Assembly (NCBI GenBank): GCA_963682055.1
Contig: OY821751.1
Span: forward strand, 9,300,001-9,364,000
Length of the DNA: 64,000 nt
From: Primula veris
Lineage: Eukaryota > Streptophyta > Magnoliopsida > Ericales > Primulaceae
Direction of reading: 5' to 3'
The notes below the pieces were generated by a model. The model was not told the origin of the DNA and ran no database searches. It saw only the letters and a list, made by a program, of their open reading frames with translations. The translations under genes were made by a program, and so were the position numbers. This document shows, piece after piece, positions 10,603 to 22,664 of the stretch (position 1 is its first letter; the number at the start of each line of letters is the position of its first letter).

Positions 10603-11397
10603 CTAGGGGTGGCATTGAGTCAGAACCCGACCCGAAAACATATAACACGAATCCCGACCTGATAGGAGTCGGAAATCAAATTTTCTTCCCGATCCTGACC
10701 CCAAAAAGATCGGGTCCTGATAATTCGGGTACCCGACGGGTCGAGATGGGATAATCCCGACAAATTTACCTTCAAATTTTAAATACACATGTTATATTTT
10801 CATTATTGATATCTTATGTGCTAGTTGGCTTATCTTTAAAAGTTAGACTAGGTGCATCTATATAAATCAAATTATACATGATTATAATTATATGGTAAAA
10901 CTTTAAGAGTCCAGACTCACACCTGTGAGTACTATATATACACGTTCTATAATATGCAATGTAAACAAACAGAGTAAAAGTAAAAGATATTAATAAAAAT
11001 ATATTTGTTCACTTTTTCATGAAAATAATAACTTACTCCTTAACATTATAAAAACATACAATAACACATGCAACTAACGTTTTTACAAAACAATAAATCA
11101 GAAACAAAACTTTAACAATCATAAGACAAAAACAGTAATAGTCAAATTATTAGATTCATACATATTTGGTAATGTAATACTCAATCTATATATTAATATA
11201 TGTATGTGGTTGTAAATTTAAAGATTAAATAATATCTCCGGTTGGGTCGGGTACCCGACAGATATGACATTTTACACCCAATCCCGATTTCGAAAAAGGT
11301 CTGGACGGAAAATTCGGGATTGTTTCGGGACTGGATTTTGGTGGGATGGGAGGGGAGGGGTGTCGGGTCGGGTATCGGGGATTTTTTCAACCCCTAG
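10603..11397. mobile_element. TIR transposon, about 795 bp, with 10-bp target duplication
   Basis: The ends are CTAGGGGTGG at left and AACCCCTAG at right, with longer similarity through GGGTCGGG and CCCGACCC blocks inside both ends. Direct repeats TTAAAAGTAT lie at 10593-10602 and 11398-11407; a shared G would make them 11 bp. A 9-11 bp duplication suggests Mutator-like, while the CTAGGGGTGG end is also common in hAT-like MITEs. The interior is AT-rich and has no coding frame. Confidence 0.75.
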
Positions 11398-11407
11398 TTA
11401 AAAGTAT

Positions 11408-12056
11408 ACCAATTATCCGAATTTCTTCAAAAAGACGATAACCATTATCCAGATTTGACTATAAATTGCTTGTAAAATCATAAATAAACCAGATAAAAAA
11501 AAAAATATAGCGGCCGAACGAAACATGTAAGATTTCACAATTTATGTAAATTGACATAAATTGTACACAAGATAACATAGAGTGGTTGGGAATTGGGATA
11601 GATTGTAGTGGAGTGGTCGTTTAAATTTAGTGGAATGTTAAAGCTGATTGCAAGCATTATACGACTCAGGCAATAAGACTAAGGAAGTTCCTTTGAAAGA
11701 GAGTTTTGAAAAAGAAGAAGTCGAAATCTACATAAAAATAAATATGACCACATATAAGACCACTTGCAGGACACTGTTGAAATTGCATTTAGGACCGAGG
11801 ACCATATACATAGATGCTAGTAATCGTGTCTCACGCGTTACGTGTGCGGCGTGTAATGCAATAAAAAACATATTTTAAGATTTAAAATAATATTTGGTTT
11901 AAAATTTAAAATATTTAAAAACATAGTTTAATAAATAGTTTTATTAGTTTTTACTTTTTATATTTTTATTGGAGTATGTTATTATTGTAATTAATATAAA
12001 AGTGTAGAGATATTTTTTTAAAAAAATGGATATTTTGGACAGGCTCATTTGAAACT
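11408..12056. other. Upstream region of the CYP76-type pseudogene
   Basis: AT-rich spacer. A 76-codon open frame at 11648-11878 has no recognisable similarity and is probably chance. No clear TATA box position can be defended. Confidence 0.35.
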
Positions 12057-15000
12057 ATGGAGTTTCTAAGTGCAGCTTGTTTCTTTTCTTAACTTTTGTT
12101 TCACTTCTAGCTTTCCTTTCGATTCTTGAAATAAGGAAAAGGAATAAAAATCTTCCACCAGGACCCGTACCGCTACCTGTAATCGGAAATCTTCTTTAAA
12201 TCGGAGACTAACCACATAAGTCTCTAGCCGAGCTCGCAAAAAACTTTGGCCCTATAATGAGACTAAGACTAGGCCAAATCACCACTATTGTAATCTCTTC
12301 TTCAAAGATAGCCAAAGAAGCTTTACAAAAGCAAGATCTCGCCTTTTCCACTCGAACTTTACCTAATGCGGTCCAAGCTCTTGCTCACAACCAGTTCTCA
12401 ATCGCTTGGTTGCCTGTGTGTGACACTTGGCGAAGCATGAGAAAAATCATGAACTCTCATATGTTTTCGAGTAGTAAACTCGAGACCAGCTTAAAGCTGC
12501 GAAATGAAAAGGTACATGCTTTTTTTTGTTTTGGGAAAATGGTACTAAATTTTAGATAATACAATTATGCAAAATAGAGCAAATTTCAAGCCAACATTGA
12601 AATTGTGCTCAGAGGAAGCACCAGAGCTAAATTTCGGAAACAATTGATTTTGTATTCCAAGATAATACGATTTTTATAAGGAAAAATGATCATTTGGTAC
12701 AAAGTTTGACACTTAATTATTAAAATAGTTAAAATCTCTTTTAATATTAGGTAGAAATGATCATGCTATATGTATATCAGTATATGTACCTATTCTTAAA
12801 CAAAAAATATTACTTTTACAAAACTTTCCCTTTTTATATGATGGTCACTAATTGAATATAGAAGATTGTAATAGACCACAGAGTTCATATTCGAATTTTG
12901 TCTCTAAGACCCTGGATCAGGAGCTGATTTGAACTTTTGTTTCCAATGTTTGTCTTAAGGTACAGGAGTTAGTTAACCATGTAGAAGATTGTTGTCGAAG
13001 AGGTGTACCGGTGGACATTGGTCATGCAAGTTTTACAACATCCCTTAACTTTTTATCAAACACCTTATTTTCCTTTAATCTAGCCAATACAAACAAAGAT
13101 TCATCTAAAGAGTTCAAAGATGTGATTTCCAATATTATGGTGGAAATGGGTAAACCTAACATAGCCGATTTCTTCCCTGTGCTTGTGAAAGTTGACCCAC
13201 AAGGAATACATGGTCGTTCGAAAATTCTTTTTGGAAAAATGTTCAAGATTTTAGGTAAGAGTTATTGACGAAAGACTAGATCTTAGGAAATCAAGAAATA
13301 ATTATGATGAAAATGATGTGTTCGATACACTGATCAACATTATCCAGGAGAATAATGACGGGATTGATCAAAACCTTATAGAGCATCTTCTGTTGGTTAG
13401 TTTCTTTTTCTTCTGTTCAAGTGTTCATGTTCTAGTTTTCTTTTCTTTTAAATGAACACCCAATCAAAAGGATATCAATTTTCCTTATTTCAGCAACTCA
13501 TTATTAATCAGATTGCCCCAGGAACATAACATCTGACATTTTACTTTATAAACATATCAAGTTTTAATGACGAGGAATTTTACAAACTGGTTAGGAAATA
13601 GTAAAATGTAGAAACATATTTCTGTACAACGCAGTTTGAGCACTAGGACTAATCTTATATTCTTATAAATTGTTCAAAGTTTAGTTCTTCAAATATAAAA
13701 TGGATTGATTGGAGATAACTATGTTCGCTATTGTGCATGAGTTATTTTTTGTGTGGTAAAAGTGAGCAAAAGCTCACTTCGTTTTTATTAAGAAACATGA
13801 ACTGTCGACTACATCTCACCTTATATCTCCAAAATATTATCTTCACATACCCCCAAAGCTTGTACAAGTAAAATCGTAAATAAACTAGCCAAAAACTATC
13901 AGTAAAAATCTACAGCTAAACAAATCTGAAACTGGGTATAGCTCGTTATCGGAGTTGACCAATGCAGTAGCCATACAAGCAGGGGCAAAGCCAGAGTAAA
14001 AAGAGATTATGTCAGGTGCCAAATCATAAATTTTAACAAAATTTATTAAAATTGTATGTAAAAAAAATTAAAGTTACAGTTTTCAGTTTGATGCAGTGTC
14101 GCCTTCCCGATGGTCACCACATAGCTTACCTCTGCATACAAGCCATCTCCTCTTCGATGCCAAAAAGAAACTATCCTCTTTAACTCTTAGGCTCTGCTTT
14201 GCTAGAAAATCAGCAACTTTTTATCTAAAAACATGCTTTAAACTGGCTACAACTTTTGTGCAAGAGTTAAGTATCCATGTGTACTCTATGTTTGAAGAAG
14301 TGTTCAAAACGAATGTGTAACAGGGCCAACTTATAAAACCATTAATGCATTATGCTAAGATATAGTATATAGAAAATTGCCGCATAAACTCACCTTTGTT
14401 AGAATACACGAAGCAACAAAAACAAGATGTTTCTGAATAATGCGAACGAATTTTAGTTTGATCACATAAGGGAAGCTCTATGTTATAAACTAAGATTTAC
14501 TCATCTTAACAGGATATCTTTGCAGCGGGATCAGACACAAGTTCAAGTACGGTGGAATGGGCGATGTCAGAGTTACTCAGAAATCCGAAAATCTTAAAGG
14601 AAGCAAAAGCTGTGCTAGTACGTGAAATTGGCTTAGGAAAACTTTTAAAGGAATCCGACCTTGAGCATCTACCTTACTTGAGAGCAATTATCAAAGAGAC
14701 GCTAAGACTTCATCCACCAGCTCCTTTATTACTCCCTCGTAAATTAACATCCGATGTTGAGCTATGTGGCTATATACTCCCTAAAGGGGCCCACGTGCTT
14801 GTGAACGCTTGGGCTATTGGTCGTGACCCAAAAACATGGCTAGAACCAACAGTGTTTAACCCAGAGAGGTTTTTGGGGTCAGATATTGATGTTAAAGGAC
14901 GGGACTTTCAGCTTATTCCGTTTGGTGCTGGTCGAAGAATTTGTCCTGGATTATCTCTAGCAATGAGAATGATCACTGTGATGGTAGGTTCGCTCGTAAG

Positions 15001-15145
15001 TTTTTTCAATTGGAAGCTTGTTGAAGGGGTTTTACCGACTGAGTTGGACATGGAGGAAATGTTTGGACTTACACTACAAAAGGCTCAACCTCTCCTTGCT
15101 GTTCCCAGTTTTCTGTTTGAGATTATAAAAATATTTGGAGCATAG
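12057..15145 (+). pseudogene. CYP76: Cytochrome P450, CYP76 type, pseudogene
   Basis: Exons read as 12057-12511, 12960-13395 and 14513-15145. Seen: proline hinge PPGPVPLPVIGNLL, oxygen-binding helix AGSDTS (about 14530), ExxR as [11 protein letters not shown] (about 14695), PERF (about 14860), and heme loop [10 protein letters not shown] (about 14923). CYP76 members are ER-anchored monooxygenases, many of them acting on monoterpenoids or diterpenoids; the substrate here is unknown. Breaks: a frameshift after the first codons (TAA near 12090), TAA at LL-stop-IGD and again at IGD-stop-PH (about 12198-12215), and a frameshift before VIDERLDL near 13255. The last exon is intact. The intron at 13396-14512 is at the conserved A-type P450 position; the intron at 12512-12959 is unexpected for this family (see findings). 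Confidence 0.85.
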
Positions 15146-16080
15146 TACCTTCTAATTGGTTGTAATATGTATGTTTGCCGCCATCGTCATCGACAGAGCT
15201 AGGAAATGGATGTAGCTCCTGAAATATTGATAAGACAGGCTATTTCATTAGTTTTTATAGTTTTTTTTTAGGGTACCCTCCAAACTAACATACTTTTATA
15301 TTTTTAGGATGGCAATATAACTTTTTTCATTTTTAATTTTCTTTTTTAACAATTCCTATCATATAACCACATATTTTATTATTTTCTATAAACATTTTTT
15401 CCCTCCATACTTACAATAAAAATCAACTATTATATCAAAAAATGGATTTTGCTCACGACATAGCTACAACATGTTACCATTATTTTTCAAAAAAAAAAAA
15501 AAGGATCTGTTTTAGCATGCCGCTGAAAATTCAATTATTTATCACTTTCATATTTTAAGTTTTACAAATTTGTAAACAACGCTCTGCATTGAACCTAAAA
15601 AATATCGTCGTTTTGGACAAATCTGTGTAATTTTTCATAAATTGATAAATTACTGATTTTGACAACTTATACATGGTTATTAAATAAATAATTGAGATAT
15701 ATTTGTTATTTTTCTTTGTAAACTCTTAAAGAAAACAAGTAAAACTATGTTGACAAATTATGTGCATGTATTTATCTTTCTTTAGTGATTCTGCTGTGTA
15801 TAGTTGGCTTTAAACAGCCAAAATTAAAGCTTTGAAGAAAAATTAAACACAGAAAAAAAATTCAAAAATGTCTTACCATGCAACACTAGTTTGAAAGTAG
15901 AGGAAGGTAGTTGGGGACGAAGATATAACGAGATGAAAAGGTTTGATTGTATTTTATTGCTAAGGGTAATCGTCTGGTCAAAAGTTAATATAGGGGATTC
16001 CAAGAGTAATTTATGTACGGTATCTTTTTTGTGAAAGTTCCGTAAAATAAGGAAAACAACATTATTTAGACGTAAATTTT
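15146..16080. other. Intergenic, AT-rich
   Basis: Downstream of the P450 pseudogene; homopolymer runs and no supported gene. A polyadenylation region presumably lies soon after 15145 but cannot be pinned down. Confidence 0.4.
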
Positions 16081-16484
16081 AGAGCATCTACAATAGCTGT
16101 GTTAAAGTGTGTGTTAACTAAAAATGTTAGCTAACAATACAATTTTGTCTCTCCATTAGATGTGTTAAAGTGTGTGTTAAATTTATAACACTTAAAAAGA
16201 TTATTAAAGATAACAATATTTTTAAGTGTTATTACTTGATGACATGGCAAAAAAAACTGACCCACACTCGTATTTCTCACGCATATCTTTTCTATCACGC
16301 AAAAAAAAAACAGATAAGTACTATATTTTGAATATTTAATTTTTAATTAAAATATATAACATTGTTAAAGTTAAAACTAATATGGATGTTTAATTTAATA
16401 TGCATATATGTCATTTAATAGCTTTTTAAATAATGATGTTAGTAGTTAACAACAAAAAGTTAACACAACTATTATGGATGCTGT
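16081..16484. mobile_element. MITE with about 24-bp terminal inverted repeats
   Basis: The left end GAGCATCTACAATAGCTGTG and the right end read inverted, CAGCATCCATAATAGTTGTG, match with few differences. The interior has short direct repeats of TGTGTTAAAGTGTGTGTTAA and no coding frame. The superfamily is uncertain (hAT or Harbinger type). Confidence 0.65.
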
Positions 16485-16774
16485 TGGTAAATTGAATCTT
16501 TTTAGAGAGAGAAAGATGGCGAAACATAGGTGATTCCAAGCATAAAGACCGAATGAATACACTAGCAAATATCACATCTTTGGATTCTCAACAGTTAGAG
16601 AAACAACAAACAAGGATCAAAACTTTTGCTGAAATCATAATCAACCAAAATGGTACCTGCAATCCAATAAAATATAGCAAAGAACACAAAGGGGTGGCTT
16701 CAATAAGGTTGCATTAAAAGAACCTTTCAAATATACAATAGTGGGTAAATTCACCATGAAAAACCTGAAACTGA

Positions 16775-18210
16775 AGAAATAAACAGATTTTTATTTGCCT
16801 TAGGGGTAAAAGATGGGTGTAAATTGGGTTATATAGATCAAAAATACGTAATTGTCAGGTGTTTTCATGAACAAGATTATCATAGGGTTTGGTTAAGAAA
16901 AAAGTGGGCTATTCTGGGTTTCCCAATGAGAGTATTTAAATGGACATATGATTGTTCTGAACCCTCTATCACACTAGTTTGAATTAGATTTGATATGCTT
17001 CTTTTACACCTTTACAATAAATCTAGCATATTTGGCATTTCTAGATTGTTTGGCACTACACTTAAGGTAGATGAAGCCAACTTATCAAGGCCTAACCTGG
17101 CAAGGGTTTGTATTCATGTTGAGTTAAAAAAGAAGCTTACCTATAGGGTATGGATTTGATATGAAAATGTAGGAGACCAAGATAGATTTTGGCAAATCTG
17201 CATATATGAACATATTTCAAAGTTTTGTATTTTCTGCAACAAAGTAGGGATGCCTACAAAGAGTGCAATGTGTTTGTGAAAATGCCCAACAAGAAAAATG
17301 GACAAGTGTTATAGAAAAACATCCCTCATAGGGCAACAAATCAGAAAATAATCATAAAAGTGTCAAATCAGTGGCAAAGCAAAAGAGCAGCTTTGAAGAT
17401 ACCTGTTTTGGTAGAAAAGTGGATCAATAAGCAAAATTTTCACAATTAACACCTGAAGAATCAAAAGAAAAGCGCAATTTGGAGCATAATAGTAGCTCGA
17501 CAAAAAAGGAAAAGGGAATTATTCATATAGATATAGAAGTTTCAAAGATTCATACAACTGGCAAGTTGAAAGATCATTTGAGCCTAAAAACAACAAATAT
17601 ATTTATGGTTCTACAAGATTTGGAGTATCAAAAGGAGAACGAGAAACATAAAGAAAATCAAAAGGAAAAAGAAAATATACAAACTGGAGAAGATCAAACT
17701 AGTACAGTTAATGATGAGCAAGCAAGTTTAGTGCTATATAAAGAGCGAGAGATAGCAAAAGAAAATGAGATTATGTCGGTTCAAAAGCTCAACAGACTAG
17801 TACCTAATACAGAAGAAACCTCTACCCTTGAGTTTATTTATTTGGATAGAGAAATACGACCAGTAGCTCAAATTTACCCTTCTACCTTGTGTTCTGGACA
17901 CTCAACAGACAAATCATATGAAAATTATGTAGAAGACCAAAGTGACCAAGATGCGGTAATTAATAGTACAGCTGGCAACGGTTATATGACAAATTCAAAG
18001 CAAATTGATATTAATGGTGGGAAATTAACAGTGGATCTTTTTTCTTCTAACTGGGAAATAGAGGTGAATGAGATAGATGGAAATTTCAAAGTGGAAATGG
18101 TGTATAAGCTAAATAGAGAAGAAAAGAAAATCAAAACACATACAAGGACCAAGATCAAAATAGTTAACAATTATTATGATCCTTATGAATATGATTATGG
18201 TAGCTGTTAG
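16775..18210 (+). pseudogene. LINE ORF1-like protein (DUF4283 and zinc-knuckle type), broken
   Basis: The frame from 16775 reads FLFALGVKDGCKLGY, then WAILGFPMRVFKW. After a stop near 16982 comes GTTLKVDEANLSRPNLARVC, the layout of the DUF4283 nucleic-acid chaperone domain in plant L1 elements. The zinc-knuckle site around 17215-17280 keeps CIFC but has lost the later ligands. The open stretch at 17479-18210 is the Lys/Glu-rich C-terminal part, about 243 codons, with no known fold. ORF1 proteins bind LINE RNA for target-primed reverse transcription. Multiple stops make this inactive. Confidence 0.72.
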
Positions 18211-18412
18211 AGAGCAAATGAGAGTTTGGTGAGACTAGCTTATAAGATTCATTTTATCTTATCGGAAAAATGGAAGAATTAATAAGTATAAGAGGTAGAG
18301 GATCATAGAAAAGAGCTAATTAACTTGAACATGACTGGATCTGACGAAGATCGCTGTTGAGAATAGGTTCTCCATTTTCCCTCTCTATATCTATCTAGAT
18401 GCTCTACTTGGT

Positions 18413-19176
18413 GGGGAATTATTTTTTAGATATGCAATTTACTTATAGGATTGGAATCGTATGTGCCAGTCCACGTCAGCTGCCAATTTTTTTATTTTTT
18501 CTTTCTTCTGTGATTTCGTTTCTATGTATATCAAATCAACATCAGTCTACCATTATAATTATCCCTAATTTTACTAAAATAAAAAATCTCTCCCAATTTA
18601 CCCAATTTTTTTTTTTCAATTTTATCCAAAAAAAACTCTAATCATCAACTATCAAACTCTTTCATATATCAAATTAATATATTTTTTTCTCAAATCAACA
18701 TCACTCTACCACTACATTTATCCTCAATTTTACCAGAAAAAAAAACATATCCAGTTGAGAAAAAATTGGGATATATGAAGGAGTTTAATGGTTAATGGTT
18801 AGAGTTTTTTTTGGTAAAATTGGGGAAGTTTTTTTGTGTAAATTGAGAGAGATTTTTTTTTTTGTAAAATTTGGAATAATTGTAATGCTAGAGTGATGTT
18901 GATTTGAGAAAAAAAATATATTAATTTGATATATGAAAGAGTTTGATGGTTGATGGTTATGATTTTTTTTTGGATAAAATTGAGAAAGTTTTTTGATAAA
19001 ATTGAAGAAGTTTTTAATATTTAAAAACGAAATCACATAAAAAAAACGAAATCACAAAAGAAAGAAAGAAAAATAAAATTGACAGGTGACATGTGGACTG
19101 CCACATAAACAGACGTTGATTCTCAATCAAACGGGTGTTATAGTTATATGTAAATTGCATATGTAAAAATAATCCC
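18413..19176. mobile_element. Foldback (long-TIR) element inside the LINE
   Basis: The left half (18413-18780) is an inverted copy of the right half (18785-19176). Matches include ATATGCAATTTAC at 18429 with its complement at 19152, and ATATCAAATTAATATATTTT at 18665 with its complement near 18915. Short poly-T-rich units repeat in each arm. Possible imperfect target repeats TTGGTG and TTGGCG lie at the edges. No coding capacity; the open frames in it are repeat artefacts. Confidence 0.7.
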
Positions 19177-19563
19177 TTGGCGGTGATACACAGAAGACGA
19201 AAAAAAGAGACTATAAAAAATCAAATGATTTTATTTTTACGATCCCTGTATTTTTCTGTTTTTTCTTTTAGCTACTGTTAGTTCTTGGAACTGTGGTAAT
19301 AATCCTGTGATAAATACTTATTGTTGTAATAAAGTTGGAGGACCAATCAAACTCCAAAATTAAAAAAATTATGGGGCACCCCCACATTTAATTAAAAAAA
19401 AAAAGGAAACCGTATCATTTACAGAAATATAAATATGTTTCTATATTTATTTGATAATTTATGCAGGATTGTTTTGTTATTTATTATTCGTGCTATATAG
19501 TATATATATGATTTTATAATATTTTTAAAGACTTTTGCTTTCATTTTTTCATTATGATTAATA

Positions 19564-20491
19564 GCCTCAAAACTCAATTGCTCAGGCTAATGGATGATGA
19601 AGAGAGTAAAATTAGGCAAACGAGTAGAATTTTGTTGCTCGATAAAGAAAACCAATACACTTCTTACTTTTATAAAATGGTACATCAAAGAAATAATAGA
19701 AATATAATTTATTAAGTTGTATGTCAATAAGGTCATTAATGATGAGATGTATTGCTCTATAAACTCTCTCTTTAATGATAAATAAATCGAAACTTGTTCT
19801 CTTTATTAAACCTGACAAAGCCATTGATCTTGATGGGTTTAATGGTTTTTTCTTCCAAAAGACTTGGTCCATTATAGATTCTGATATTATTATTGCCACT
19901 AAATATTTCTTCAATACAGGTAGCATGCTTAAACAGGTAAATAATAATTGCATTGTCTTGATTTGTAATAATCCCCTACTTGTGTGACTGACTACAAACC
20001 TATTTCTTGTGTTAGCACTATCTATAAGTGCATTTCTAACCTTATTGCTAATACAATCAAACCTTGCTTAGATAAAATTATTCCGCATAATCAGTCAGCT
20101 TTCATTCATGGAAGATCTATTAGTAATGACATTCTTTTGGCTCAAGAGATTGTTAAATATGATTATCATTTGGATAAAGGTAAGCCTATAATTACTTTAA
20201 AAATTGATCTTCTTAAGGCTTTTGATTCTGTTAATTGGCATTTTACTATGGATGTGTTAGACCTTATGGGTTTTTCCACTCATATTAGACTTTGGATCTG
20301 GCCTGCATATAAACTCCTTCTTATTATATTATGATAAATGGGTGAATGGGTTTTTTTTTGAAAGGGCTAAAGGTATAAGGTAAGGTGATCCTCTTTCCCC
20401 CCTATATTTTTGTTCTATGTAAGAATGTCCTTTCCTTATTTTAGAAAAGCATTGCAACTGCAAGGATTTTACTTACCACAAGAACTGCAAA
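19564..20491 (+). pseudogene. LINE reverse transcriptase fragment (ORF2)
   Basis: 19564-19690 reads like the pre-RT segment of L1 ORF2 (SYFYKMVHQRNNRN). 19775-19980 holds PDKAIDLDGFNGFFFQKTW, the usual SPGPDGF-type RT motif. 19984-20320 holds YKPISCVSTIYKCISN, SAFIHGRSISNDILLA and LKIDLLKAFDSVNW, standard plant L1 RT blocks. Frameshifts separate these parts. 20340-20480 continues toward the GDPLSP block. The YxDD block lies in the right-hand LINE piece near 35925. Confidence 0.82.
20147..20491 (+). repeat. LINE segment duplicated on both sides of the pararetrovirus, left copy
   Basis: This stretch recurs to the right of the pararetrovirus as 26518-26555 plus 35611-35901, interrupted by the MULE. 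It includes the RT block around AFDSVNW. Differences such as GATTCTGTTAATTGGCA against GATTATGTTAATTGACA show that the copies have diverged since duplication. Confidence 0.82.
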
Positions 20492-20493
20492 AG

Positions 20494-21972
20494 TTATTAA
20501 AGGATAGACAAGATTGTGTTAACGATCTCAACCAGGAGAAATATACTGTTTTCTGTAAATGGTTCTTTGCCACTTATAGTAAACAAGCACAATAGAATTA
20601 TAAAACTCTATTTTACAATCATATTGATTGCATAAGACAATTGGTTTCTTTTCCTTTATGGTTTATTGAGCAATCAACCATAGAAAATAGTCATTTTTTA
20701 AACGTTTTAAAAACTTTTCAAAAAAATTGGACAACAGCCAAAGGGGACACTATTTTTGCTATACATCCCCCTTCAGAACTTTTAAATCTCCGTGCGGGTG
20801 ATGCTGTTATCGAATCTGTTGCTTTTTCCAAAGATGAAAAACAGCTTAATTTTACTAATTTAACCCTCCAGACTATTTGTTCACAACTTAGTCGTATAGA
20901 AGATAAAGGAACTATTATAGTCCATAAGGAAATAGCAGATGTTGATAGTTCCTCCACCACGACACAACACCAAACGGTTATTAAACCAACTATTTTAAAA
21001 CCAAGCATTGGTATCACCATTTCTAATCAAAATACTGATATTATTACTTTGTTAACTCAGCAATTAGAAAGCCTTAATATTGGAAAAGGTAAACACATAG
21101 CTACCTTATCAGAAAGTCCTACTGATATAGAAAATATAAATATTTTTGAAAAACAATTTTTAGCCATGGATAATAATCCAGACCAACAGACTAGTATTAA
21201 TCAAAATGTTTTTGAAAAATCAACTGCTTTTGGACGAAAATCTGTCCCAACTGCCCCAATGAAACATTATTATTCTAGACCTAGTCCACAAGATATTCTC
21301 TATGAAGAAGAAAGTGCTAATCTTACTGCTAGTTTTAGTGCTAGAACCATCTATGAATGGAACATTGATGGTATGACTGAATACCAGATTATGGTTATGT
21401 TACATAGAATGACTATGTACTCTACGGTATGTCTTGGTGCTAATAACACCGATTACCAAATTGCTGAATTTATCGTAGCAGGTTTTGCCGGCCAACTACG
21501 AGGTTGGTGGGACAATATTTTGTCTCCTGATCAACAACGGACGTTATTAACGGCCACAAAAATAGTTAGGAACCCTATTAAGACTGAACAAGGTATAGAT
21601 ACTTATACGGATACAGTCTTACCCAATGCAGTTTATACTCTTCTCACTGCTATTGTACATGCGTTTATTGGTTCTAATCCCGTTGCTATTGAAAGAAACA
21701 AAGATTTATTAATCAATCTTAAATGCCCAACTTTAACCCACTTTAGGTGGTATAAGGATGTTTTCCTTACCAAAATTATGTTACGACCTGATGCAAATGC
21801 TGATTTTTGGAAAGAGAAATTTATTGCAGGTCTTCCTAATCTTTTTGCCCAAAAAGTTAAAGATAGGATTTTACAAAAAACTGGGCATACAACTATCCCA
21901 TATATGAATTTACCTATGGTCAACTTATTAGTGAATGTGTCGGTGAAGGACTATCCCTTTGTAATGACATAA
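20494..21972 (+). pseudogene. Pararetrovirus coat-protein-type region, broken
   Basis: An open frame of about 490 codons with one TAG at 20593-20595. The second half holds TIYEWNIDGMTEYQI and FAGQLRGWWDNIL, a wording shared by the capsid region of plant endogenous caulimovirid polyproteins. In the family this domain forms the virion shell. A frameshift near 21900 moves the coding frame, so the last 23 codons to 21972 are out of frame. The N-terminal 150 codons have no motif I can name. Confidence 0.7.
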
Positions 21973-22664
21973 AACTTAGAGCCCAATTAAAAAGTCAAAA
22001 TTTGACAGGACGAAAAGAAATAGGTACTTTCTGTGACCAATTTGGATTTGATCTTCAAATCCCTCAAAATTATCATAGAGAAGTTTATTCAAAGAAAAGA
22101 CATTTTTCTAAATTTAAAAGATTTTCTAAGAAATCCTCCAAACCAAGAAGAGAAAACCACCATATTGGTTCATACCGACCTAAGTCTTATAGACCTAAAC
22201 CAAGCCAAAACCCTCATGATTCCATTATTTACAGAAAATGTGGCAAGACGGGTCATTATGCCAACAAGTGTTGGACAAAAAAGAGATTGAATGAAATCTC
22301 TGATGAAGGTATTAAGAAACAACTTATAGTTGTTATGTTATATTCTTCTGAAGAAGAATCAGATACTAATAAAATTGAAGTTTATAATAGTAGTGAGTCT
22401 GAACAATATAATAGTTCATCTTCATCCTCTTCCGACTGTGAATGTAAGGATAATAATTATAAAGCTATGCTTGATATGAATGGCTTAAGTATTAATATTC
22501 TTACTTCTCAAGAACGATCAATATTAGATCTTATTAATGAAATTGATAATTCCGAGGTAAAGAAAAAAATGATTGAACATTATTTAGATGTTCTTACAAA
22601 AGGTAAGCAAAAGGAAACTCCTTATATTCCTAAGGAAGCTTATTCTTTAAAACATGTTTTTTAA
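21903..22664 (+). pseudogene. Pararetrovirus zinc-knuckle region, broken
   Basis: Continues the coat-protein region in a shifted frame. A Lys/Arg-rich tract (22080-22200) precedes a CCHC-type knuckle at 22228-22272. This reads Y-R-K-C-G-K-T-G-H-Y-A-N-K-C, with Tyr where the first Cys is expected (TAC against TGC), so zinc binding is probably lost. A Ser/Glu-rich acidic tract follows at 22340-22450. The frame stops at TAA 22662-22664 and continues in the same frame beyond it. Confidence 0.72.

Larger units (their letters stand above)
16500..20491 (+). mobile_element. L1-type LINE, decayed, left part
   Basis: It contains an ORF1-like gag region (16775-18210) and an ORF2 reverse-transcriptase fragment (19564-20491). 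These are separated by an inserted foldback element and by loss of most of the endonuclease region. The LINE is cut at 20491 by the pararetrovirus. It resumes, after a duplicated stretch, at 26518-26555 and 35611-36000. Confidence 0.8.

Noticed and set aside
11648..11878. Small protein gene of 76 codons
   Set aside because: No motif, no neighbours supporting it, and length within chance in AT-rich DNA.
17982..18170. Hydrophobic minus-strand frame
   Set aside because: Complement of the Lys/Glu-rich LINE ORF1 tail.
20718..21020. Minus-strand frame of 100 codons
   Set aside because: Shadow of the pararetrovirus coat-protein region.
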